Source: Pelodera strongyloides
Taxonomy: Eukaryota > Nematoda > Chromadorea > Rhabditida > Rhabditidae
DNA length: 64,000 bases
NCBI GenBank assembly: GCA_036852015.1
Contig: JAANDG010000311.1
Location: 104,804 to 168,803 of the forward strand
Direction: 5' to 3'
Part shown: positions 56,375 through 64,000 of the stretch, in pieces
How the letters are laid out: every line of letters begins with the position of its first letter
Numbering within the stretch: the stretch's first letter is position 1
Program-made: the position numbers and the translations under genes
The notes under the pieces: model-generated
Told to the model about the DNA's origin: nothing
Seen by the model: only the letters and a program-made list of their open reading frames with translations
Databases searched by the model: none

Positions 56375-57268
56375 CTAAACATTCAAATTTGACGGAGTTT
56401 TAGCGAATCTTCCATTGTCCAGTATTAGTATCAGGCAGCAGAATGCATCTTTGATGTTGTGAACTTCCATGGAGCTGGCCACCAGTGTCTAAATGTATTA
56501 AATTAAAAAGTAAATGAAAGTATTATACTTCTGCGTCATTCTGCGAAGATTACAAACTATTAGTAACATATACTTCTACGGCTGAGTCTATCTATAGTGA
56601 CTGATGGGAACCCTATTCTTACGACATCATAAACTTACTTTATCGTGTTTCCTTCCGTTTGTTTGCTTGCTTGAACGCGCACCAGTAAGTGAAGCAATGG
56701 TACCTGTGATAGCAATAAGTTAATAGAGGAAATAATAAAGGAAGTATAAACAAATTAGAAAGAAACCAGAAAGTGCAGGACTTCAAAAAAAATTGAAAAA
56801 AATCATCGTGAAAAATGCGATGTGCATGCGGAAGGGCTGCAAGCGCGCCAGTTGGGTCGGACTTGGGTCAAACTTGGGTTAGTTTGGCTGGCATGCGTTC
56901 ACTGCTGCTGTCTACTGTACTGATACACTATTTGTACTGCTAAAGGGTCGGCACTGCAAATTTCAGTCATATTTAGCGTCGGCGGTGGGGTCGAAAGCCA
57001 CAATTTGGGCGCGCATTGGGTCGCAGATTAACAGAGTACCTCGATGTACGCCGTACACCGATGTACGCCGTACACCCATGTACGCCGTACACCCATGTAC
57101 GCCGTACACCCATGTACGCCGTACTCCCATGTACGTACATCGGTTTACGGCGTACATGGGTGTACGGCGTACAACAGTGAATTAAGAAGGGAAACATCGA
57201 AAAAATCTTACCTGAAGTCGAGCATCCACAGGCGGGAGCACTACACGACGGTCATTTCTTCCCACATG
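56375..57268 (-). CDS. Three candidate exons of unknown gene
   Basis: Exon 57212-57268 (acceptor TTTTTTAG, donor GTAAGA) reads HVGRNDRRVVLPPVDARLQ. Exon 56639-56703 (acceptor ATCACAG, donor GTAAGT) reads either VPLLHLLVRVQASKQTEG or TIASLTGARSSKQTNGRKHD. Exon 56375-56488 (acceptor ATTTAG) reads either TLVASSMEVHNIKDAFCCLI to a TAG, or a shorter KHWWPAPWKFTTSKMHSAA ending in TGA. Phases allow the V.../KHWW path from the first exon; the other path looks more protein-like but needs an unseen exon. Minisatellite array 2 lies in the intron between the first two. Function unknown. Confidence 0.38.
57037..57176. repeat. 17-bp palindromic minisatellite, array 2
   Basis: About eight units of GTACGCCGTACACCCAT or ACCGAT type, with a change of direction near 57140. 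A unit variant (CCCATG) distinguishes this array from array 1, so it expanded locally. Confidence 0.9.
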
Positions 57269-57641
57269 CTAAAAAATTAGAATTTGGACGTAGAGCTCGA
57301 GGGAGGAGTGGGAGCGACACTAATAGCGTAGACCGATGTACGAAATACTGATTACACAGAGAATAAACGTTTCACAATCACTGCGAACAAAACTTTAACG
57401 ATTTTTTTTATATATAACTAAAGTAACCATTGATTTATAGTATAAATTGTGTTGTTTCATATATTGACCAAGAACTAGTTTAAAAGTGAGCTCGGTTTCC
57501 AGTTCCGGGCCATTTTTATTACCCAAAATACATATTTTTTGATTATCTTGGTTTCATCAATATCTAATTTTCAGTAATATGTCGGAACAGAATGTCTGTC
57601 CTAAAAGTGCGATATGTGTGATGGAAATATCTACTTATCAC

Positions 57642-57822
57642 CAAAGCGAAATACCAGCCGGTTTTTGAAACGCGTCTCAAATATCAGCATTCTTCTGCAG
57701 GTATGCCAAAAAGGGTCTATTGGGGTCTATTTTTTATTCAAATTTTTGATCATTCCATATGAAGCAAAGGAAAGCAGGGAGTAATCGATGCGCTTCAAAA
57801 ACCGGCCGGTAGTTCGCTTTAA
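57642..57822. repeat. MITE family M1 copy
   Basis: Left CAAAGCGAAATACCAGCCGG and right AAAACCGGCCGGTAGTTCGC. The interior is diverged (AAAAAGGGTCTATTGGGGTC) compared with other copies. Confidence 0.85.
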
Positions 57823-58116
57823 TTAGGTTTATTTGTAAATGTGCATGTATCTCTAAAGGAAAAGTTCAACCAGAAATAATAATAATGTATTTATTAATGA
57901 ATGACGAACATTATAGCATTTTAATTACAAAGCGAATTACACAATACCCGTACAGATATGTAATAAATGTTACGTACTCCATCTCCACCCGAACAAAAAA
58001 TAACTAAAAAAAACCAAGCATATGGCCTATTTAAAAGTGCTTAGCTCGTCTAAACCTAATAAGCTCAAAAAAAAACTAATCAATAATTCTCTAAAAAATC
58101 GATAAAGCTATTCTAA
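57823..58116. other. 3' flank of protease-like gene
   Basis: AT-rich with no exon seen. AATAATAATGTATTTATTAATG at about 57880 resembles a LINE tail or polyadenylation region. Confidence 0.35.
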
Positions 58117-58954
58117 TCAATCAATTTTATCATAACACACACAATAAGTGGCCAGGAAGTAATTCTTGTCGATGATGCAATGCGGACGGTCGCCGTACCT
58201 AAAGAAAAGAGCGTAAAACGTGAAAACGTGAGCCAAACTAGCGCCACGCAATCGCCAGACACAACCAGGTGCGGGCCACCCTCATTTTCAAAAGAAATAT
58301 GTATTTATATTTTCGGAGAACCTGTCCCCATGCTATTATCTGGTCCTGTATCGGTTTTCTAGTTTTTGCCTAGTGGGATTGGATACAGTAAATGTAACTG
58401 TGATAAATAGCAAATCAATACATCGGCGCCCTCGATACCGAGGAAAAGAGGGAAGTCAATAAATCAATAAACTGCTCACTGATTGACGTGACTAATCGAT
58501 TTGAGGTCCAGATTCACTTCCTTGTTGGCGAAATTGTAACGTACCGTCACCTGATAATTAAATAATTTAAACGATTTCTTTGTACCTTGGATATTCTAAA
58601 GCAGTACATATGCTGAACCTGCTTCTCGCGTGGAGGTGATATGACATCGACCATGGTTAGCTCCTTGGGGGCAACTTCTTTTGATCTCACTCTATTAATA
58701 CCCTCTCGCTCTCTATCTCTCTCTCGCTCTCTATCGATTTCAAGGCGAACCACTTATCTCGTACTCTTAACAGACACTACAAAATCACCTACCTTTCTGT
58801 TCTTTCTTGCTGGTCGTGTCGAACTGGGCGAGACGATGTCGAGATGGATCTTGGGCGTCACCAGGATCTGCAAAAAAATAGTCTTCTCTCTCTTCTTTTG
58901 AACTATCTGTATTGATATTGTTCTCTCTCCCCCTCGCTCCTAGTCTAGCTCCCG

Positions 58955-59000
<46 letters not shown>

Positions 59001-61554
59001 AAAACCAAAAACAAAGGGGAAAGTTCTTGTTTGTCTCAACAGACACTCGTCCAACAACAAAATCACCTACATGTATGTCGTTCCGTCGGGTCGCCATGGA
59101 CAAGACGTCCTGCTCCGCATCCGCCTCGTCCTCCTCGTCCCCATCCCCATCAACATCGTGCTTTGGTGCTGCCGAGGTCGACGTGCTCACCTCCTCGCGC
59201 TCTTCGCCATCCCCAATCATCATTTCTTCGTCCGTTGGAACCGTGGTCGACGTAGTCGAAGGCATGTCGGTAGACGCCGTCGCCAGTTCCTGCAAAAATA
59301 GGACTAACGAGAATGAAAACGTCCGAAGGACGGTGCGCCCGGAGACCGCCGTAGGTGCGCCATTTACCTCTCTTCTTCTTCAGGTGGTTATCGTAGACCG
59401 CTTGGAGAGAATCGCAATTATCCCGTGAGCAACGATCATTATTGCTCCATATATACCGCGCTGAAATGTCAACGATTTATGTGTGAAAAGCTACACATTG
59501 AGCACACATGGTTCATATGCAATCTGCATACACCCAATTTACTATACGCCTAAGTAAAATAACACAACGTTCTGATTTGAGACCCTTACAACCTACACAA
59601 TCAAGTTGTATTCTTACCCTTTCCGAATTGTTTGGAGTGGTCGATGAGGTTGCAAAGCAACCATCGCATAATGTTTCCGGTTGAGTGCACGGAAAGTAGG
59701 TCTGCAGTGCGGGTGGCAACAAATTGAGCACATGATACATTGCTTCGTCGAGGTCCTAAACACAAAAGTGGCGTCAAATGAAAAGAAAACAATACTATCT
59801 ACTACTATTCAAAAAACGGAAACCCGCCTCTGTACTACACCTACACCTGTAAAACAGAACACTACATCTGTGTACGCAAAAGAACAAAAACACACCTGTT
59901 CACCACTACGAAAATCGCGGCCGCTTCCTTGGTACATCAATTCCTTGAGTTTGCTCACAGACTGCGTATCCCTTGCACCCGCAGAAACAAGTCGGTAGAA
60001 CTCGGCGAACATCTCAGCGGACTTCTCCTTCGACCTTGACGCTGCCCGAAGAAGGCGCGGTGCTACTGTAGACGCTCGCATCATTTGAACAATACTGTTC
60101 AGCCAACAGTCAATGCCGCTCGCGTTGTTAAGCAGCAGTACCTAAATATGTAAACGCATGATAGAGTGTGTGAGAGAGGGAAGTGAGAGAAACGAAGAAA
60201 TATGAGAGAAAGAGGAAACTGAGGATAGATGAGATGCAACTCACGTACCGTACGACGGGTCGACGGAGTCGATGTGGAGAATTCGGATGTGGAATATGAT
60301 AAAAAACGTTAAAACACCATGCCTTTTCGTCCACCTTCCTCCTCTTTTGGCCCATCTTCTTCATCTTCGGCGGGACCTCCTTCACCTCCACGCGCTCTTC
60401 GCCATCCACATCCATCATATCTTCGCCTACAGGAAGCGGGGTCGACGTGGTCGAAGGCATGGTGTTAGACGCCGTCGCAAGTTCCTGCAAAAATGGGAGT
60501 AACGAGAATGAAAACGTCCGACGGACGGTGCGCCCGGAGACCGCCGTATTCATCTATTGTGGGCGTACGTCGGTGTACGCCCTACGTCGGTGTACGCCGT
60601 ACGTCGGTGTACGCCGTACGTCGGTGCACGCCGTACGTCGGTGTACGCCGTACGTCGTGTACGCCGTGTCGGTGTACGCCGTGTGTCGGTGTACGACCGT
60701 GTGTCGGTGTACGCCGTACGTCGGTGTACGCCGTACACCAATGTACGGCGTACGTCGGTGTACGCCGTACATCGGTGTACACCGACGTACCGTACACCAA
60801 AGTACGGCGTACATATTCCCCATAAGAAAAATCACAATGGGATTCGAAAGAAAACGAACCTTTTTCTCCACATCTTTCTCCTTCTTCTTTCCTTCCTGTT
60901 CTTCCACGGCGGCCTCGGCAACTCGCTTCTTCTTCATCATCGTCTTCAGCTTCTGCAAGCAAATGCCGCTCGCGTTAGATAAAAAACGAGCAAGGCCATA
61001 CTCGATGATAAGAAGCGTTAAAACACCATGCCTTTTCGTCCACCTTGCTCTTTTCGCCCATCTTCTTCATCTTCTGCGGGACCTCCTTCACCTCAACGCG
61101 CTCTTCGTACTTCGGTGTACGTACCGTACACCGAAGTACGGAGTACATATTCCCCATAAGAAAAATCACAATGGGATTCGAAAGAAAACGAACCTTTTTC
61201 TCCACCTCCTTCTTCTTTCCTTCCTGTTCTTCCACGGCGGCCTCGGCACCTTGCTTCTTCTTCATCGTCGTCTTCAGCTTCTGCAACCATTTCGATGAGA
61301 CAGCCGTATTCATTCATTGTGGGCGTTCTGTTCGCTGCGTACATCGGTGTACGCCGTACATCGGTGTACATCGATGTACACTTGTTATCACATTATACAT
61401 GGCATGATAGAGTGTATGAGAGAGAGAGATGTAGAGAGACAAAACAAATTTTCAACTCACGTACCTCAGGGAGGGTCGACGAAGTCGATGTGGTGACATC
61501 GGCAGTCGATGTGGTGACCTCGGCCTGATCTTCTTCTTCTTCCATCATCTGCTT
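58117..61554 (-). CDS. Ubiquitin-specific-protease-like gene (C19), provisional model
   Basis: Splice-bounded exons on the minus strand: 61465-61554 (KQMMEEEEDQAEVTTSTADV), 61194-61280 and 60860-60952 (paralogous KLKTTMKKK/KLKTMMKKK), 60318-60484 (ELATASNTMPSTTST), 59896-60141, 59618-59755, 59368-59460, 59071-59289 (ELATASTDMPSTTST), 58793-58867, about 58586-58705, 58480-58550 and terminal 58117-58198. Exon 59896-60141 has NNASGIDCWLNSIVQMMRAS, matching the Cys box of USP/UCH deubiquitinases (G-x-x-C-W-L-N-S-x-x-Q); Cys would be the nucleophile. Next comes DLDEAMYHVLNLLPPALQTY, like QQDA-EFL...LL, and CDGC plus CSRDNC as in the USP zinc finger. The end reads VTVRYNFANKEVNLDLKSIS and IIDKNYFLATYCVCYD. 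No clear GHY histidine box was found. Phases disagree around 59368-59618, so splice choice is wrong or the gene is damaged. It may be two or more genes. Confidence 0.5.
58956..58999. repeat. Poly(A) tract, 44 nt
   Basis: A run of about 44 A in an intron, at the junction of paralogous intron starts (GTAGGTGATTTTGT at 59070 and 58792). Could be an insertion tail or simple slippage. Confidence 0.9.
60562..60815. repeat. 17-bp palindromic minisatellite, array 3
   Basis: About 14 units, mainly GTACGTCGGTGTACGCC. Unit variants GTGTGTCGGTGTACGAC occur in the middle, and the direction changes near 60740. It lies immediately upstream of exon 60318-60484's intron start (CGGTCTCCGGGCGCACC). Confidence 0.92.
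61027..61113 (-). pseudogene. Exon 5' half replaced by minisatellite
   Basis: Minus-strand EERVEVKEVPQKMKKMGEKS and KVDEKAW duplicate the 3' half of exon 60318-60484 (EERVEVKEVPPKMKKMGQKR). The ELATAS...DVDG half is missing. At the breakpoint, just before EERV, lies minisatellite sequence (GTACGGTACGTACACCGAAG). Any AG acceptor here would come from the repeat itself. Confidence 0.6.
61114..61146. repeat. Minisatellite units (short array)
   Basis: TTCGGTGTACGTACCGTACACCGAA is an almost perfect palindrome of two minisatellite units, with A/T variants (GAAGTACG), adjoining the truncated exon. Confidence 0.8.
61336..61384. repeat. 17-bp palindromic minisatellite, array 5
   Basis: Three units (GTACATCGGTGTACGCC, then GTACATCGATGTACA) in the intron between exons 61194-61280 and 61465-61554. 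Confidence 0.88.
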
Positions 61555-61567
61555 CTGCAACCAATAA

Positions 61568-61882
61568 GACATCGGTGTACCGCCGTACATCGGTGTACGG
61601 CGTACATCGATGTACGTACATCGGTGTACGTACATCGATGTACGGCGTACACCGATGTACGGCCGTACACCGTACGGCGTACACCGTACACCAATGTACG
61701 CCGTACGTACACCGATGTACGCCGTACACCGATGTACGCCGTACCGATGTACGCCGTACACCGATGAAGTACGGTGCGTACACCGATGTACGGCGTACAC
61801 CGATGTACGCGTACGTGTACGCCGTACGTACGGTGTACGGTACGGCGTACACCGATGCGTACACGGTACGTACGGCGTACAC
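61568..61882. repeat. 17-bp palindromic minisatellite, array 6 (largest)
   Basis: About 18 units of GTACACCGATGTACGCC and variants, with several truncated units near 61800-61880 (GTACGCGTACGTGTACGCC). Unit length and content leave all three minus-strand frames open over several hundred bases. It ends directly at an acceptor-bounded segment (TTTTAG at 61926-61931) that reads ACAVPLSNCISPKFGVRRT into the array. Confidence 0.92.
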
Positions 61883-62067
61883 CGAACTTCGGCGAGATGC
61901 AATTGCTAAGTGGAACAGCACAAGCTAAAAGAACACACAATTAGAAACATTTGAAAAGCACAAGAAAAAAAGAAAAGGAAACAAGCCCGCGTGAATATTT
62001 CAACTAAATAAAAATCATCCATCCGTAATCGTAGCAAAAACAATGAGCTGATTAACTAACCAATCGA

Positions 62068-62160
62068 TCAACCGTGTCCAATGGATCCAAACAATAGAAA
62101 TTTCCAGCTCAAATCCAACAAAACGAAGCGAGAATCGGTGTCAAACACCGAAATCAAGTT
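62068..62160 (-). CDS. Candidate exon upstream of array 6
   Basis: After acceptor GGTTTCAG the minus strand reads NLISVFDTDSRFVLLDLSWK-FLLFGSIGHG and a stop. A GTTGAT donor just before the stop would join in phase to ACAVPLSNCISPKFG at 61925. The hydrophobic, folded-looking composition suggests a real exon of an older gene into which the minisatellite was inserted. Family unknown. Confidence 0.35.
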   Translation of the reverse strand, partial: NLISVFDTDSRFVLLDLSWKFLLFGSIGHG

Positions 62161-62270
62161 CTGAAACCAAAGTAACATGAAAATTTAGAATGTAGACAGG
62201 TAAGAATTCACCGAACAAACGAATCAAACACCCTTAGGGGTATAAGATGACCAAAAGAAAGAAAAATATC

Positions 62271-62424
62271 AATTTTCGGCCGTTCAGGATGGGCGAAAAG
62301 AAAACTTTTGAAAGACAATGCAAAAACAAGAGACGCAGACAAAACCCGAAAAAAAATTACTGTATTTTTTCATTTCCCCCTTAGTATTAACTTTTCTTTT
62401 CGTCCATCCTGAACGGCCGAAAAT
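62271..62424. repeat. Inverted repeat (TTTTCGGCCGTTCAGGATG ends)
   Basis: ATTTTCGGCCGTTCAGGATGG at the left and CCATCCTGAACGGCCGAAAAT at the right, with imperfect inner arms (CGAAAAGAAAACTTTT / TTAACTTTTCTTTTCG). MITE-like. Confidence 0.88.
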
Positions 62425-63404
62425 GGATTTTTTTCTTTCTTTCGCCCATTTTAAACGCGCCCTAAATAAACTAGCATAACAATCAACGAAAGAAACAAAC
62501 ACAAGAAAAAACGAAGATAACGAAAGCACGAACGAGGCAAAGTTCCAGAAAATTCGAAAGAAAATTCGAAAATTTCAAATTTGCGACCGCCCGTATTTGG
62601 ACTACAGTATTGGTTTGTCGCGCGCTTTAGAATGCACCAGCGGAACCCAGAACATGAGGTTATAAATTGCAACTTATGCCATGCGATAATATTTTAAAAA
62701 TAATATGTATTGTTATTTTTAGCGAACAAACTAAAACCTTTCATAAGCTAGTTTATTCATTGTATACAAATTCATTATTCATTCACAAACATAACAGTCA
62801 ATATACAAGAGTTAGAAATAATCCATCATTGTTGATAATTTGTTCGTAAGTGATACGTTCTTTTTTGAAACAGGTAAGCATTTAAAGCGAGATAACACGG
62901 TCAGTTATTTGCATACACGAACTATCCAACATTGTCAGGATAATATTCAAATTGAAATTCTGCATGCAGTTAGTGCGAGAAGGGGAATTTGCCATAATAG
63001 CATTTTAAAAGAGGTTATTTGTTGCAATGAAATACTGATGACTAAACAAACCCTACATAAGTTCCTTCTAGTACCAACCATGAAAGACATAATGAAGATT
63101 GAGATCAGTGCTACATAAACACATTCTATCTTTAAAATACAAATACTTAGCTCAATTCTGAGTCTTCATTTAGATTTTGTATCAAATAAGCCGCCCACGC
63201 GAAATTAATAATAAGCTACTAATAGTGACTTGGTAGGTGGAAATACAATATCAATATTCAGTGCAAAAATGTATTCAATGTATTACTACACACAACCAAC
63301 ACATACAATTCATTATCTAAAAAACTGAGTTGCTGGAATAAGTACCATGTATCAATGAGAATTTGGTGTATCTATGGGAATGCATTTTACGTCTTCAAAA
63401 ACTG
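62425..63404. other. Intergenic, no gene recognised
   Basis: AT-rich. The plus-strand ORF at 62840-63118 has no splice neighbours or recognisable motif and is not called. A Ser/Phe-rich minus-strand ORF overlaps the inverted repeat and is an artefact. Confidence 0.4.
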
Positions 63405-63505
63405 CTCTCTACTCCATTGTCCTCGTGTCTGTTGTGTTGATAGTCGGTAATAAACAAACACAGGTCCCGTTCCCGGACAGTGCAAAACTGAAACATGTGA
63501 TATAT
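63405..63505 (+). repeat. tRNA-derived SINE-like copy
   Basis: CTCCATTGTCCTCGTGTCTG, AATAAACAAACACAGGTCCC and GTTCCCGGACAGTGCAAAAC, then TGAAACATGTGATATAT. Closest in layout to the 33.6-kb copy (CTCCATTGCTGTCTGTGG, AATAAACAAACCC). Confidence 0.55.
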
Positions 63506-63648
63506 ATTACTTCTTTTTGCTAGTATATAACACGTTATTTGAAAAAACAACAAAGATTCTTCCCAGCGTGTGAACGTTTATATTAAACAAAATGTCCATA
63601 TTTATTTAACTGTATTAAATATGTAAATTAGAGTGTGCGTGTGCTATC

Positions 63649-63988
63649 CTACGATGCATTGTTCCGCCTGCTGACAACTTTTCTACCTCTGGAGTTTCCT
63701 GGTGTGCCGACTGGAGGACGGGAGCCGCGGTTGCGCACACCAAAACAAAAAGACTGTCCTAGCAGGTAAAACCCTATAAAGAAGTCTAAAAAATGTCCAA
63801 TCCTTACACTGATTTCCTTTCCAGCTTGGAAGATGGCAAAAATGTTATCATCGCTTTCCGCCCATTGTATCAGCTAAAACATACTACTTTACTAAAAATT
63901 GTTTTGACAAATTATTGTAATTTTTTAAATATAACAAAAAACATACCGGCGCTTTGATTAGTGGTTGCGTGGGCGAAAGATAAGACAT
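63649..63988 (-). CDS. Unrecognised gene, last three exons
   Basis: Exons 63947-63988 (MSYLSPTQPLI-KAP, donor GTATGT), 63808-63873 (LIQWAESDDNIFAIFQAGKE-IS, acceptor GTTTTAG, donor GTAAGG) and 63649-63753 (SFCFGVRNRGSRPPVGTPGN, SRGRKVVSRRNNAS, then TAG) all join in phase 0. The first exon begins ATG directly after TACCAG, so it may be a trans-spliced start (70-aa protein) or an internal exon of a larger gene continuing past the right edge. The C-terminus is Arg/Gly/Ser-rich and basic, as in RNA- or nucleic-acid-binding tails. Family not recognised. Confidence 0.55.
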
Positions 63989-64000
63989 CTGGTATGTATA

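Noticed and set aside
60447..61298. 283-codon plus-strand ORF
   Set aside because: It spans two minisatellite arrays and the antisense of Lys/Glu-rich exons. Those exons have acceptors and donors on the minus strand only.

Overview
The window looks like chromosomal DNA from a nematode, probably Caenorhabditis or a close relative; I do not name a species. The evidence is a U6 snRNA with the nematode-type internal sequence, an SRP RNA gene, short introns whose acceptors fit TTTTCAG/TTTNNAG, first exons starting a few bases after such an acceptor (compatible with spliced-leader trans-splicing), degenerate TTAGGC/GCCTAA hexamers, AT-rich intergenic DNA, and a very high density of palindromic MITE-like elements. 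Nearly every protein gene I could reconstruct is on the minus strand and split into small exons, so single long ORFs are a poor guide. Exons were chained by GT..AG sites and phase agreement.

Layout. 1.9-3.1 kb: 3' end of a C2H2 zinc-finger gene (-). 6.0-19.9 kb: a large gene (-), 15 confident exons, for a Gln-rich nuclear-type protein of about 698 aa with an AT-hook followed by a transposase-like DNA-binding region; one intron is 7.7 kb. 20-33 kb: gene-poor, with MITEs, hairpins, LINE remnants and simple repeats. 33.0-33.3 kb: SRP (7SL) RNA (+). 34-41 kb: a mosaic of segmental duplications holding a U6 snRNA (-), a U6 3' fragment, tRNA-like pseudogenes, a tRNA-derived SINE-like family and small acidic SUMO-interaction-motif-like genes or pseudogenes. 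42.2-44.7 kb: a complete 9-exon PWWP-domain gene (-) whose acidic linker exons grew by tandem exon duplication. 45-47.4 kb: tandem repeats and a GC-rich inverted repeat. 47.8-49.2 kb: three exons of an unrecognised gene (-). 49.9-54.5 kb: long hairpins and a decayed non-LTR retrotransposon. 55.2-62.2 kb: a locus containing a ubiquitin-specific-protease-like gene (-), related exon blocks, two other terminal exon sets, and a 17-bp palindromic minisatellite (GTACRCCGTACACCGAT-like) placed at least six times, in places next to or inside exons. 63.6-64.0 kb: 3' end of another minus-strand gene running off the window.

Functionally the genes point to nuclear and chromatin roles (zinc finger, AT-hook/Q-rich, PWWP) plus a ubiquitin-pathway gene. 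Nothing suggests a bacterial-style operon. The most unusual features are the minisatellite-invaded protease locus, the duplicated acidic exons of the PWWP gene, and the segmentally duplicated ncRNA/small-gene mosaic at 33-41 kb.
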